64,000 nt of DNA from Fidelibacterota bacterium (GTDB taxonomy: Bacteria > Fidelibacterota > Marinisomatia > SCGC-AAA003-L08 > JACNLC01): assembly GCA_024277615.1 (NCBI GenBank), contig JAJRUW010000031.1, positions 18,236 to 82,235 on the forward strand, in the 5' to 3' direction. Below the pieces are notes generated by a model. The model was not told the DNA's origin, ran no database searches, and was given only the letters and a program-made list of their open reading frames with translations. Both the position numbers and the translations under genes were made by a program. Shown here in pieces: positions 16,850 through 25,970 of this stretch. Each line of letters begins with the position of its first letter. The stretch's first letter is position 1.

Positions 16850-18508
16850 TTATCTGCCGAATCTGGTCGTTTCTTCAAGTATCTGATTGAGCGTCGAAAC
16901 GATTCTTGAGGCAGCCTGATATCCTTTTTGGGCATCGATCATCTGAATAAACTGATCTGCCAAATCCACATTTGAGGTTTCCAGATTACCGGATTTTAAC
17001 TCAGTGCCGAATTCGTCTGCTCTGCCGATCCTCGCATCACCGCTATACTGGGTAGCCAGAAAATTACTGGCACTGGATTTCTCAAGGCTGGTTGGATCAT
17101 CAAATTCCGCCAGGGCGATCAGGGCCAGCTTCTTTGTAACCCCGTTGGAAAAAGTACCTACAATAAATCCAAACTCATCCACATTGATTCCCTGGAGTGT
17201 TCCACTGGAGTAGCCATCCTGCTCATGCACGCGGATATTGGAAGAACTATTCTCTCCGATTGAAGTCTGCGAAATTCCTTTCCAGCCATTACCGTTTACA
17301 TTCAGTTTAACATTCAGTTGCGCCGCACCATTATTCACATCTAAAGTAAGTTCACCGCTGCCGTCGTCGAATGTAAACGATTGAATCCCACCGTTTTCAT
17401 CAAAAATGATATTGCCCGAACCACCGGATTGAATGGTTTCATTACCATCTACCGAGGTGATCTGCCAATCCCATTCGCGGTTGTTGACACCCTCCAGAAA
17501 TTCTATTTCCAGATGGTGGGAAACACCGAGGCTGTCGTACAGGATGAGGGAAGAAGTTGCCTTAGGTGTATCACCCGGTGTCGTTTCCGTGAAAGCCGGG
17601 AATGTTGTAAAAATCCCGTCCAGGGCTGCATCATTTGTAAGCGCTAAACTGATCCCCGACTCGCCGGGTGTGAACGCTGTGAGTTGTATTCTCCCGTCCA
17701 CAAGCGTGGCTGTGGCAATGGGATTCCCCCCGGCACCTCCGCTGAAAGCGGTGTTAATAGCATTAAGCAGATCACCCACGGTAGTACCGTCCGTACCGTA
17801 AGTGAAATCAACTGTCGGAATCGGATTACCATCGGCATCGGTCCCGTTAATGTGTATAACCCCGCCGGGCAGAATGGGATTTGTCGGATCTACGTTCAAC
17901 GCAAGTTCATTCAGGTCGGTTGTCTCGGTGGCATTGTTCCCGTTTGCGGTCAGCGCTTCTGTCAATTCCCATACTTCGGTAGTACGTTCGGCATTGGCAT
18001 CCAAATTCCCTGATAACCATACATTTTGTGTCGCTTTAGCATTTTCGATCATATCCGGGTCGATTTGGACATCTCCGATGGCAGCCATACCGCCAACTGT
18101 GGAAGTTGCAATACCATTCTCGAGAGCGTCATCAATCTGCCAGCCCTGCACGGCCTGTTGATTGGCATTTACCAGAACTCCCTCAGAGTTAAAATAAAAT
18201 GCTCCGGCCCGGGTGTAGGCCTGCTGCCCAGCCTCATCTTTTACTACAAAAAAGGATTGACCGTTTATGGCAATATCCGTTGGACTACCGGTAGCAGTCA
18301 GTGTACCCTGTTCAAAGGGTGTATAGATCTTCCCTACCGTTTGTCCGAGCATTTCCAAAAAGGTCATCCTGCTTGATTTGAAACCAATGGTGTTAATATT
18401 CGAAATATTACCACTAATGACTTCCAGCCGTTTTCTTTGATTTTTTAAACTCGAAAGTACTGATGTAAAGGCATCACCCGTGCCTAATGATTGTCCGAAT
18501 GTGTTCAT
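16850..18508 (-). CDS. flgE: FlgE, flagellar hook protein
   Basis: A 552-residue hook protein. The N-terminal rod/hook signature is clear (LEVISGNISNINTIGFKSSR, residues about 28-47, and FFVV, YTRAGAF) and the C-terminus ends with NVDLADQFIQMIDAQKGYQAASRIV, the coiled-coil half common to axial proteins. The middle (about 160-430) is a long, Thr/Asn/Gly-rich outer domain that makes it larger than the 400-residue E. coli protein. I chose the ATG at 18508, which has GGAGGG five bases upstream; an ATG four codons earlier includes this site and is unlikely. Confidence 0.95.
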   Translation of the reverse strand: MNTFGQSLGTGDAFTSVLSSLKNQRKRLEVISGNISNINTIGFKSSRMTFLEMLGQTVGKIYTPFEQGTLTATGSPTDIAINGQSFFVVKDEAGQQAYTRAGAFYFNSEGVLVNANQQAVQGWQIDDALENGIATSTVGGMAAIGDVQIDPDMIENAKATQNVWLSGNLDANAERTTEVWELTEALTANGNNATETTDLNELALNVDPTNPILPGGVIHINGTDADGNPIPTVDFTYGTDGTTVGDLLNAINTAFSGGAGGNPIATATLVDGRIQLTAFTPGESGISLALTNDAALDGIFTTFPAFTETTPGDTPKATSSLILYDSLGVSHHLEIEFLEGVNNREWDWQITSVDGNETIQSGGSGNIIFDENGGIQSFTFDDGSGELTLDVNNGAAQLNVKLNVNGNGWKGISQTSIGENSSSNIRVHEQDGYSSGTLQGINVDEFGFIVGTFSNGVTKKLALIALAEFDDPTSLEKSSASNFLATQYSGDARIGRADEFGTELKSGNLETSNVDLADQFIQMIDAQKGYQAASRIVSTLNQILEETTRFGR

Positions 18509-18533
18509 AGAACCCTCCATTATTGTTTATTAG

Positions 18534-18585
18534 CCCGCGTCAGTCAGTCGGCGGGTGGAGGACCTCCCTTTCGGGACCGGTCCTT
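18534..18585 (-). promoter_or_regulatory. Two stacked hairpins in the flgE leader
   Basis: On the minus strand the 86 bases between the TIGR02530 gene and flgE fold into hairpin A (18558-18585; GGACC/GGTCC and TCCC/GGGA with a GAAA tetraloop and a two-base bulge) and hairpin B (18534-18555; CCCGC/GCGGG with a loop made of repeated GACT units). The flgE ribosome-binding site follows. They could control flgE translation, stabilise the mRNA, or attenuate transcription. No T-run is present. Confidence 0.45.
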
Positions 18586-18594
18586 GTCTGTTCG

Positions 18595-19008
18595 TTACAC
18601 GATGGCAACACTGTCAATGTTTGTAAAAACATTTCCCAGAGTTGCTGATTTATCCAGCGCCGTGACAACAATTTTGTTTTTGACGCTGACGATGTAAGCC
18701 ATGTCATCCACCAGAATGAGTGAGCTGTTTGCTCCTTTACCGTCCACTTTTTTTACTCCTTCCAGCAAACGGGTTAAATCGGTTTTTGACACGCTGATTT
18801 GTCGATCCTGCAGTCGTTTGATTGCATGCGCAGAGAATTTTAAATCCTGATTCTCTGATATTTTCCGGTTCAGAATATCAGAAAAGGATTTCTCCACAGC
18901 TTTGTCGCCCGTTTTCTGCTGCCGGGCAGGTTGCGATTTACCAAACGAAAGCCGATCCGGTTTTATATTCAATTGGTTATGTCGAATTTGGAGATCTGCT
19001 ACTTTCAT
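18595..19008 (-). CDS. Flagellar operon protein, TIGR02530 family
   Basis: A 137-residue protein of the family often found between flgD and flgE in Firmicutes and Thermotogae. The signature occurs at about residues 58-137: LKFSAHAIKRLQDRQIS, then SSLILVDDMAYIVSVKN, then GNVFTNIDSVAIV at the extreme C-terminus. The molecular function of this family is not established; its constant position suggests a role in hook assembly. The ATG at 19008 has GGGAG five bases upstream; the GTG two codons earlier is less likely. Confidence 0.9.
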   Translation of the reverse strand: MKVADLQIRHNQLNIKPDRLSFGKSQPARQQKTGDKAVEKSFSDILNRKISENQDLKFSAHAIKRLQDRQISVSKTDLTRLLEGVKKVDGKGANSSLILVDDMAYIVSVKNKIVVTALDKSATLGNVFTNIDSVAIV

Positions 19009-19018
19009 AAGCACTCCC

Positions 19019-19699
19019 TCAGCTGACTTCCAAAACCTGTGAGAAGGGTACCTCCTGGCCGTTTACAATCAGCATGGCCATACCATTCTCAAACTTCACG
19101 CTCTCGATCATACCGGTTAGATAGGTGGTGGCAGATACTGAAGCACCCTGATCATCCCGGGCTCTGACTGTGAAGGTATAATCCCCTGCGTCGCAGGCAA
19201 ATCCATCATCATTCAGACCATCCCAGGTTAGCGAATGATCACCGCTGTTCTGATCAGATTGTTCAATTGTTCTCACAAGTGTACCTGCAGAATCCCTGAT
19301 TTCAATTGTCACAGAATCAGAGAATTCACCTAACTTGAACCCTATCTCGCTTGGAACCAGATCGTCTCCATCCTGTGTGAGCTGAATCGTATTCCCCAGG
19401 GCTGTAACTTCCTTACCGACCAGGGTCGAAGCCATCGTATTATTGATGGCCTGGGTCAGTATCAGATTTATTTCAACGCCCTGCTCCAGATTGGAATTAA
19501 CGGACTGCAGTTGTTCCAAAGAACTGAACTGCGCCAGCTGGGAGGCATATTCCTGGTTTTCCATCGGGGAAAGCGGATCCTGATTTTTCATCTGTGCTAT
19601 GAGCAGCTTCAGAAAATCCTCTTTACCCATGCTCGTTTTATCGAGTGCATTCGACAAACTAACTGCATTCATGTTTGGGTTAATGCTGCCAGTTTCCAT
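19019..19699 (-). CDS. flgD: FlgD, hook cap protein
   Basis: A 226-residue protein. The N-terminal motif GKEDFLKLLIAQMKNQDPLSPMEN (about 26-48; key words DFLKLLIAQMKNQDP) followed by YASQLAQFSSLEQL is diagnostic of FlgD. The C-terminal part contains the FlgD Ig-like/Tudor region (VRTIEQSDQNSGDHSLTWDG, about 140-160). FlgD is the scaffold on which FlgE polymerises. An AAAGGAGTGAAAA site precedes the ATG. Confidence 0.95.
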   Translation of the reverse strand: METGSINPNMNAVSLSNALDKTSMGKEDFLKLLIAQMKNQDPLSPMENQEYASQLAQFSSLEQLQSVNSNLEQGVEINLILTQAINNTMASTLVGKEVTALGNTIQLTQDGDDLVPSEIGFKLGEFSDSVTIEIRDSAGTLVRTIEQSDQNSGDHSLTWDGLNDDGFACDAGDYTFTVRARDDQGASVSATTYLTGMIESVKFENGMAMLIVNGQEVPFSQVLEVS

Positions 19700-19717
19700 T
19701 TTTCACTCCTTTCTGTT

Positions 19718-21910
19718 TCATGCGATTACTTCCATTGTGTTGTAACCGTAATTCTTAATAGCAAGAACTGAACCGGCCTCGGCCTCGGGCAGATCAGGAA
19801 TTACTTTTTCGGAATCCCGTCTCTCCTGACGAAAATGCCTGCTGTCAGTTGCTCCTTTTTTGTCGAAGTCTTTCATGCGTACATCAAATTGTGAAATGAG
19901 ATAGCCTTTGGAAGATAAATTTTCCAGGACTGCCGGCAGGACCCCAATAATAGAAGCCCGGGCCTCTTCCGAAGCTGCATACAGTGTAACGGCATGCTCA
20001 TTAAGACTTTGTTCACATTCAATTTGTATTTGTCCCAAATTTCCCGTATCCAGTGTAAGCGAAAAACTCCCGGATGGATTCGACCCGGGTGTCTGCATGC
20101 CCTCAGTCAGCCGCTGAGCCAACAATAGCGGGAAAATATCCCGGGTATTCCCCCATAGCGAGCCCGTTACCGACTTCATCCCGGGCGGTGTCATCAGCAG
20201 TGGCTTTACCACAGCCGGTAGTGGCGGGTTTGTAAGCGCTGATTTTCCACCGGCAGGATTGTCCCCATCAGGAAGAATCTTCCTGCCAATATCTAATACT
20301 GTCTCTCCTGCCGGCACTTTCCACTCTGCAGAAATCGTCTTTATCGGTGCTTTTGCCGAAGACCCGTCCTTTGTGTCTTCACCGGAGTAATTTCGGGTTG
20401 ATTGATCGGAATAAACAAGATCTCCGGTTAATATGCTGTTCCTGATGGTTGCGGAGTTCTTTACGGCTGTCTTTCCGGTTACCGGTCGTCCCGATTTTGG
20501 TTCTTGCGCACTATCCGGGCGGGCTCTCAAATTTTGCTTAGTATTGCGGTTATTTTCCCTGAACTCCCGGCCTTTTATCGCTGTACGGGCAGCGACCAAC
20601 TTTTCATCATTCCCGTAGGCTTGCTCTGGCAGTGATATCCTGTTCTCTTGATGATCATTTGCCGTTAAATGACTTGCTTTAAACCTGATTGCTGATTCCC
20701 TTGCCTGCAGGGTAGAAATATTCAGCCCGTTGCCCGGATGCTCCGCTTTTGTTAAACCCGCCGTACGTTCACCACTCACAGGCCTGACTGATGGTGTCTG
20801 CTTTTGAAGGATTACACTGTTTCGGGAGTAAATTCGCCGCTGGTGTGGTTTATCAATATCAATTCCTGCCGTGTTCGTCCGGAGCGGATACCCGGAAATA
20901 TCCGCCGTCCGTGGTGCAGCGGATTGCCTGGAAAATGAAAATCTTTCAGCGCTGTTTGAAATTTTTGATGGCAGTGGCGGCACATCGATTTTCCCGGCCC
21001 CTTTTATACTTAGATTATCCGGGAGCGTCTTTGCTTTTGTAATCCCGGATGGTAACCCGACCGCCTGCTTTTTGATGGTAGCAGCTGCCCGGGAGGATTT
21101 TAGTGATTTGAGTCCATCCAAACTGTGTCCTTCCCGTGAGACAGGCTTCTCCTGAAAAGCGGATTTCCACGGTATATGACTGCGTCTCCGGCCGGTTAGT
21201 GTTGTTGATGGCAGTGGTGGCACATCAATTTTAGCGGTCCCTTTAATTGGTATTTTTTGCAGGTGAGCTGTCGGTTCAGCTTCAGTCTCCGATAGCCCGG
21301 GTTTTGTTTTGTTCATGACGGTGCTGCCCGGCAAGGCAGAGATTTTATGCGATACTTTAACCGAAGTATTCTTTGAAATTCTATTTGTCAGGGGCCTTGC
21401 TGCAGGCTTCGTTTTATGCAGTATGTCCCTGGAGACACGAACCCCTGCTTTGTGGATAACACGCTTCTTCGAACCTGTAAGCCCTGTGGTTTCTGCACTT
21501 TTGTTGTAAGCATACTCAATCGTCTGCTCCCCGGATTGAGCACTTCTCCCTTCTGCAACCGGAATACTCTGCTGACCCTGCAACGGGTTCAGCATGCTGC
21601 CCTGATCTCCGCCGGTTAAAAGCTTGTCGGTTTTCCGGACTTTATAAGCATGCTCACGTGAAGTAATTGTTGAGTGTGAAGTTTTTTCATCAACAGGACA
21701 GGATCCCGTAAAGGGCATATTTTGAAAATATTTCCGGAATTTGATCAGGCTTTCATTTGCATCATTGTTTGAAAATGTTTTCAGCTTAGTTAGCAATTTG
21801 CCAAAGAGGTTCCCCGGGGATTCGTCTCCCAGTGCAGCAGGCACGTATCCCGCTTGCCCCAGGGGCGGTTTGGGGGCCGATATTATTTTATCAATTCTTC
21901 TCATCGGCAT
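19718..21910 (-). CDS. fliK: FliK, hook-length control protein with internal repeats
   Basis: A 730-residue protein. Most of it (about 1-580) is a low-complexity, Lys/Ser/Pro/Thr-rich ruler region. The C-terminal Flg_hook domain (about 600-690) contains the core pattern LTLDTGNLGQIQIECEQS and 'LENLSSKGY', which interacts with FlhB to switch export. The ruler has a repeated block, IKGTAKIDVPPLPS and IKGAGKIDVPPLPS about 80 residues apart, matched by two nearly identical DNA stretches. It is long for FliK, consistent with a long hook if length scales with the ruler. It overlaps motE by 20 bases. Confidence 0.9.
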   Translation of the reverse strand: MPMRRIDKIISAPKPPLGQAGYVPAALGDESPGNLFGKLLTKLKTFSNNDANESLIKFRKYFQNMPFTGSCPVDEKTSHSTITSREHAYKVRKTDKLLTGGDQGSMLNPLQGQQSIPVAEGRSAQSGEQTIEYAYNKSAETTGLTGSKKRVIHKAGVRVSRDILHKTKPAARPLTNRISKNTSVKVSHKISALPGSTVMNKTKPGLSETEAEPTAHLQKIPIKGTAKIDVPPLPSTTLTGRRRSHIPWKSAFQEKPVSREGHSLDGLKSLKSSRAAATIKKQAVGLPSGITKAKTLPDNLSIKGAGKIDVPPLPSKISNSAERFSFSRQSAAPRTADISGYPLRTNTAGIDIDKPHQRRIYSRNSVILQKQTPSVRPVSGERTAGLTKAEHPGNGLNISTLQARESAIRFKASHLTANDHQENRISLPEQAYGNDEKLVAARTAIKGREFRENNRNTKQNLRARPDSAQEPKSGRPVTGKTAVKNSATIRNSILTGDLVYSDQSTRNYSGEDTKDGSSAKAPIKTISAEWKVPAGETVLDIGRKILPDGDNPAGGKSALTNPPLPAVVKPLLMTPPGMKSVTGSLWGNTRDIFPLLLAQRLTEGMQTPGSNPSGSFSLTLDTGNLGQIQIECEQSLNEHAVTLYAASEEARASIIGVLPAVLENLSSKGYLISQFDVRMKDFDKKGATDSRHFRQERRDSEKVIPDLPEAEAGSVLAIKNYGYNTMEVIA
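20967..20992. repeat. Repeat copy 1 inside fliK
   Basis: Plus strand begins GATGGCAGTGGCGGCACATC and continues with GATTTT. It matches 21207-21232 at 24 of 26 bases and encodes the repeated KIDVPPLPS block. Confidence 0.75.
21207..21232. repeat. Repeat copy 2 inside fliK
   Basis: Plus strand begins GATGGCAGTGGTGGCACATC and continues with AATTTT. The partner of 20967-20992, 240 bases away; the differences are synonymous or nearly so, which points to selection on the protein or a recent duplication. Confidence 0.75.
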
Positions 21911-22448
21911 AATTTCCGGCTAACTGTTGAGTGATCAACGCAGCCCGCTCACTGGACAATGAATTCAAAATTATTTTTCTGGATCGACTGCTCATATTCT
22001 CATACAACGCGATAACCGTGACATCATCTACATTTTTCAGGATTGGTCGGATTTCATCCACCTTCATGGATTCATACGTTTTGGCCAGTTCTTTAATTTT
22101 TTGTGCCTGCTTTTGTTTTTTTAATAATTTATCATTCAGATCATCCACAGTTGTTTTGTATTCTGATAGAAGACCTGAAATAAATTGGTTGTTGTTGAGC
22201 AGGCTGTCACTAACTAATTTTGTATTAAAGAGTTCTCCCTTGATGCGTGCAATCTCTGCATTCAGTGTGTCAATCTCCGCCTGTTTTTGTGCTAGTATTT
22301 CGGGGTTGAGAGTGCCGTTTTCCGCCAGCAACTCTGGAGCAGCAGGTTCATTTTTAGATTGCATATAGGTGAGCACTCCAAAAATGGCTCCAACCAAAAT
22401 GATAAACACTACCACACCGAGGCCTAACCAGATCAGCAGCTTTTTCAT
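21891..22448 (-). CDS. motE: MotE-like (MgtE N-domain) flagellar membrane protein
   Basis: A 185-residue protein with one N-terminal membrane helix (about 5-28), a long coiled coil (about 50-125) and a C-terminal MgtE_N-like helical domain (about 125-180; YESMKVDEIRPILKNVDD, then ALYENMSSRSRKIILNSL). Such proteins, called MotE or YlxF/FlbB-like, sit next to fliJ and fliK and in some species chaperone or anchor MotB-linked disks. Its start overlaps the fliJ stop by four bases. The name is by architecture and neighbourhood, not direct evidence of motor function here. Confidence 0.82.
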   Translation of the reverse strand: MKKLLIWLGLGVVVFIILVGAIFGVLTYMQSKNEPAAPELLAENGTLNPEILAQKQAEIDTLNAEIARIKGELFNTKLVSDSLLNNNQFISGLLSEYKTTVDDLNDKLLKKQKQAQKIKELAKTYESMKVDEIRPILKNVDDVTVIALYENMSSRSRKIILNSLSSERAALITQQLAGNYADEKN

Positions 22449-22912
22449 CCGCTAATCTCCGTTTTCCGCTTTGCTGCAATCCTCAGGCCGATCTCACTTT
22501 CTTCCTTCTCCTGTGCCCTGTTAAGGCCCTTTATGTACCGCTGTAAATGTTGATCCTTCAGAATTTCAACAATTTTTTTCTCACGGGATGCTTTAAGAAC
22601 TTCACTGCGATCTTTTTCCACCAATTGTACCGTTTTATCCACAGCGCTTTTCTTACCGCTTATCGATTCGTTTAATTGTGACACATAATTACTGGTAACC
22701 TGCAGGGAATTGATCGTTAATCTGTCTCCCCGTTTTGTTCTCAAACGGGTTTCAGACAGCATTTCTTTTTTCCGCTCCTTTAGGACTTTGAGCTGATTTT
22801 TCTCCGTTTCAAGTCTCGACTGTGATCTTTTTAATTCGAGGGATCTCGTTTCTTCGATAATCTCCCGAACATTAAGGACTCTTTGCAGCGGAAACTGGAA
22901 ATTCCTGGACAT
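22445..22912 (-). CDS. fliJ: FliJ, flagellar export chaperone/ATPase stalk
   Basis: A 155-residue, almost wholly alpha-helical, highly charged coiled-coil protein, the size and pattern of FliJ (FPLQRVLNVREI at the N-terminus, then long Lys/Glu/Arg heptads). FliJ inserts into the FliI hexamer like the gamma subunit of F-ATPase. It directly follows fliI, with the ATG sharing one base with the fliI stop (TGATG). Confidence 0.9.
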   Translation of the reverse strand: MSRNFQFPLQRVLNVREIIEETRSLELKRSQSRLETEKNQLKVLKERKKEMLSETRLRTKRGDRLTINSLQVTSNYVSQLNESISGKKSAVDKTVQLVEKDRSEVLKASREKKIVEILKDQHLQRYIKGLNRAQEKEESEIGLRIAAKRKTEISG

Positions 22913-24243
22913 CAGTTCTTAATCTCCTCCGGAATGACTGCATATAAATTGTTGAGTGTCTGTTCCATATCAGATCTTTCATCGATTTCCTGGCGAAGGA
23001 AATTATTAATATCGTCAATATATTTTAGGGCCTGGTCAACTTTACGATTGCTGCCTGCCACATAAGCTCCGATATTGATCAAATCTTCCGATTTCTGGTA
23101 TTCCGCCAGTAAGGATAAAATCTTTCTGGATTCTCTCTTTTGTTCCGTGGTTGAGATTTCGTTCTTAAGCCGGCTGACGCTGCTCAGCACGTCGATTGCA
23201 GGATAATGCCCCATATTTCCTAATTTTCTGGACAGTACGATATGACCGTCCAAAATGGCTCTGGCGGCATCGCTGATCGGTTCGTCCATATCACCACCTT
23301 CCACAAGAACCGTGTACAGGCCGGTAATGCTCCCCGTATCGTTACAGCCTGCACGTTCCAGCAGACGTGGAAGCATTGCAAATACAGACGGTGTAAAACC
23401 CTTTGTTGTGGGTGGTTCTCCCACAGCCAGTCCAATTTCGCGCTGGGCTGTTGCCACTCTCGTAAGAGAATCCATCAGTAACATGACATCCAGGGCCTGA
23501 TCTCTAAAATATTCTGCAATGGCGGTGGCAATTAACGCTCCTTTAACCCTCACCATGGCAGCCTGATCTGAAGTGGCCACTACTACAACCGAGCGTTTAA
23601 GTCCTTCCGGCCCCAGATCCCGCTCGATAAATTCTTTGACTTCACGACCACGTTCACCAATTAGGGCAATCACATTGACTGCGGCATTCGTATATCTGGA
23701 CATCATTCCCAGTAATACCGACTTACCTACACCGCTGCCGGCAAAGATCCCAACCCGCTGACCCTTCCCGATTGTTACCAGTCCGTCAATTGCTCTAACG
23801 CCTGTACTCAGCGGTTCGGTTATCCGCTTACGATTTAGAGGATCGGGCGGATTATTATAAACCGGCTGTTTGTATTTCGCTTCTATTGGTCCTTTACCAT
23901 CAATGGGATTCCCCAATCCGTCAATTACGCGCCCAAGTAGTCCTGCTCCGACAGGTACTGTCAAGGGTTGTGGGCTGGTCCGGACAAGTGCACCCGGAGA
24001 AATCCCAACTGTTTCGCTGAACGGAAGCAGCAGCGCCCGGTTACCGTGGAACCCCACGATTTCCGCTTTTATCAACTTGCCTTCCCGGGTTTTTACTTCG
24101 CATAATTCTCCCAATGTGCCGCCGGGCAGAGTAGCCTCTATAACCAGCCCGACGACCTGAGATACTTTACCGTCCAGTTGAACGGTCTGCATCGTTTCGA
24201 GCAAACGATTGTAATCTTTAAACTGATGAAGGATTTTATTCAA
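22912..24243 (-). CDS. fliI: FliI, flagellum-specific export ATPase
   Basis: A 443-residue ATPase of the F1-beta type. Walker A AGSGVGKS lies at about residues 168-175, the Walker B region at VMLLMDSLTRVA, and GERGREVKEFIE is the typical catalytic-Glu segment. It energises substrate unfolding for the flagellar export system with FliH and FliJ. The start is TTG inside the last codons of fliH with AGGAAA upstream; no ATG nearby would keep the N-terminus. Confidence 0.97.
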   Translation of the reverse strand: MNKILHQFKDYNRLLETMQTVQLDGKVSQVVGLVIEATLPGGTLGELCEVKTREGKLIKAEIVGFHGNRALLLPFSETVGISPGALVRTSPQPLTVPVGAGLLGRVIDGLGNPIDGKGPIEAKYKQPVYNNPPDPLNRKRITEPLSTGVRAIDGLVTIGKGQRVGIFAGSGVGKSVLLGMMSRYTNAAVNVIALIGERGREVKEFIERDLGPEGLKRSVVVVATSDQAAMVRVKGALIATAIAEYFRDQALDVMLLMDSLTRVATAQREIGLAVGEPPTTKGFTPSVFAMLPRLLERAGCNDTGSITGLYTVLVEGGDMDEPISDAARAILDGHIVLSRKLGNMGHYPAIDVLSSVSRLKNEISTTEQKRESRKILSLLAEYQKSEDLINIGAYVAGSNRKVDQALKYIDDINNFLRQEIDERSDMEQTLNNLYAVIPEEIKN

Positions 24244-24952
24244 TTATTTCCTGACTTAGCATTTTGTTTTCTATGTTTTGCAATTGTCGCGTAATCAGTC
24301 CTTCCAGAATATAGTCTTCGGTTTCAACAACGCACTCACCTGGTTTAAGGTCATCTTTCCCCACAAGACTGACAGCACCGGGTAATCGTTTCTGTACCTG
24401 GTTCTCAACCTTGGCTATATTCGATACCTGTTTGGGGTTGAGGTAAATTGTGATTTTATTCTGGTCGGTCACCTCACTCAGCAATTTCCCGATCTGCCTT
24501 TTGACAACCGCATCATAAACATCGGCATGTTTCAGTTCCTGACCTATAATTTTCTCAGCTATTTTGATTGAAAGCCGTACGAGAGGTTTACCCAGCTTTT
24601 GCAGGGTCTGGCGGTACTGGTTATCCAGAGAGCCGGTGGCGGATAAAAATTCTTTTGAAAGATTGTCGATTTGAACTCTTATCTCTTTAATCCCGATTTC
24701 CTTGCCCTCTTCAAACCCGGCCTGAAAGGATTCCTCCCGGGCTCTTTGTAGTGAAGATTCCAAATTTTTAACCCGGTTTTCATATTCGACAATTCTTTCG
24801 CCGGTTCCACCATTCCCTCTTTTCTTGCCGTTAAGCGTCCAGTCGTGATCATCTAGTATTGAAATAGGTTCGTCCATGGATTTTTCAATCCTCACCGAGG
24901 CTTCTGCCAGGCCGATGACTCTTCTGTTGATTTTAATATGTTTAACGGTCAT
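24236..24952 (-). CDS. fliH: FliH, regulator of the export ATPase
   Basis: A 238-residue protein. The N-terminal third is charged and contains a coiled coil with the FliH pattern AREESFQAGFEEGKEIG (Gly-spaced repeats, about 95-115). The C-terminal part (about 130-235) matches FliH/YscL/V-ATPase E-like domains (VRLSIKIAEKIIGQEL, then KPGECVVETEDYILEGLI). It holds FliI at the export gate. It overlaps fliG by four bases (ATGA). Confidence 0.92.
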   Translation of the reverse strand: MTVKHIKINRRVIGLAEASVRIEKSMDEPISILDDHDWTLNGKKRGNGGTGERIVEYENRVKNLESSLQRAREESFQAGFEEGKEIGIKEIRVQIDNLSKEFLSATGSLDNQYRQTLQKLGKPLVRLSIKIAEKIIGQELKHADVYDAVVKRQIGKLLSEVTDQNKITIYLNPKQVSNIAKVENQVQKRLPGAVSLVGKDDLKPGECVVETEDYILEGLITRQLQNIENKMLSQEIIE

Positions 24953-25968
24953 TCGATGATTTCCTCTTCCTCCACACCGCGGCCTATGACGATCTCTCCT
25001 GTTTCCTCCAACTGGTGAATGATGTCAAGAACCTGCTTTTGGGCTGCTTCAACATCTCTTACCCTGACAGGCCCGAGGTATTGCAGCTCATCCCGCAGCA
25101 TCTCAGCCGCTCTTTCAGACATACAGCTGAAAATCTTTTCTTTGAGCTCGTTGCTGGTAGATTTGAGGGCCAGTGCAATAGTTTTTGAATCGACCTCTTT
25201 GATAATGCGCTGAATTGAAGTATCCGGGAGTTTGTGGATATCTTCAAACAGGAACATCAGGCTGGTTATCTCTTCGGAAAGTTCCGGATCCACTTCTTTT
25301 AAATTGCTGAGGATATTTTTCTCAGCAGCCCGGGTAGTGGAATTCAGGATCTCTGCAACTGCTTCTGCACCGCCCTGACGCCGCAGTCCACCGCCAAAAA
25401 CGGTTCCAATCTGATCCCGGATTACCTCTTCAATATCGGCGATCAACTCCGGAGAAGTTTTCTCCATCGTAGCCAGACGATAGGCAATCTCGCTCTGAGT
25501 TTCTTCGGGCATCTCCGAAAGCAGCGCTGCAGCCTGGGTCGGTTTTAAATTGGCCAGGATGAGGGCCGTGGTTTGCGGATGTTCATTTTGTAAAAAACTG
25601 AGCAGCTGTTTATCATCAACTGTCTGCAGCAGATAAAACGCACTAACTTCTGTCGTAGCTTCAACTCTTTTAATAATCTCATCAGCTCGTTTATGACCCC
25701 AGGCGCTTTCGAGAACCTTTTTAGCATAATCCAGACCACCCTGTACAATATATTGATTGGCCAGCATAAGCTGATAGAATTCTTCTATTACTTCGCTTAA
25801 TACTTCAGCCGGAATATCCTTAAGTTTTGCGATCTCGATGGTGACCTTTTCGATTTCCTGTTCCGTAAAATTTTTCATTACCTGGGCTGCATTTTGCACT
25901 CCCATGGCAACAATTACCAACGCCGCCTTTTGAAGAGGGGCTAACTGGGTTCGGATTTCCTGGCTCAT
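24949..25968 (-). CDS. fliG: FliG, rotor protein
   Basis: A 339-residue rotor protein. The N-terminal FliF-binding domain begins with LAPLQKAALVIVAMG; the middle domain carries the EHPQT motif (LLSFLQNEHPQTTALILANL); the C-terminal torque domain contains LPDTSIQRIIKEVDSKTIALALK and ends with charged helices facing MotA. I chose the ATG two bases after the fliF stop (TAG-AG-ATG). An ATG at 26001, overlapping fliF by 31 bases, has a GAGG site 11 bases upstream and is possible; it would add 11 residues. Confidence 0.95.
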   Translation of the reverse strand: MSQEIRTQLAPLQKAALVIVAMGVQNAAQVMKNFTEQEIEKVTIEIAKLKDIPAEVLSEVIEEFYQLMLANQYIVQGGLDYAKKVLESAWGHKRADEIIKRVEATTEVSAFYLLQTVDDKQLLSFLQNEHPQTTALILANLKPTQAAALLSEMPEETQSEIAYRLATMEKTSPELIADIEEVIRDQIGTVFGGGLRRQGGAEAVAEILNSTTRAAEKNILSNLKEVDPELSEEITSLMFLFEDIHKLPDTSIQRIIKEVDSKTIALALKSTSNELKEKIFSCMSERAAEMLRDELQYLGPVRVRDVEAAQKQVLDIIHQLEETGEIVIGRGVEEEEIIE

Positions 25969-25970
25969 CT

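Noticed and set aside
18534..18585. The flgE leader as a cyclic-di-GMP riboswitch
   Set aside because: A GAAA tetraloop is present, but the conserved GEMM core and its second tetraloop-receptor helix are not.
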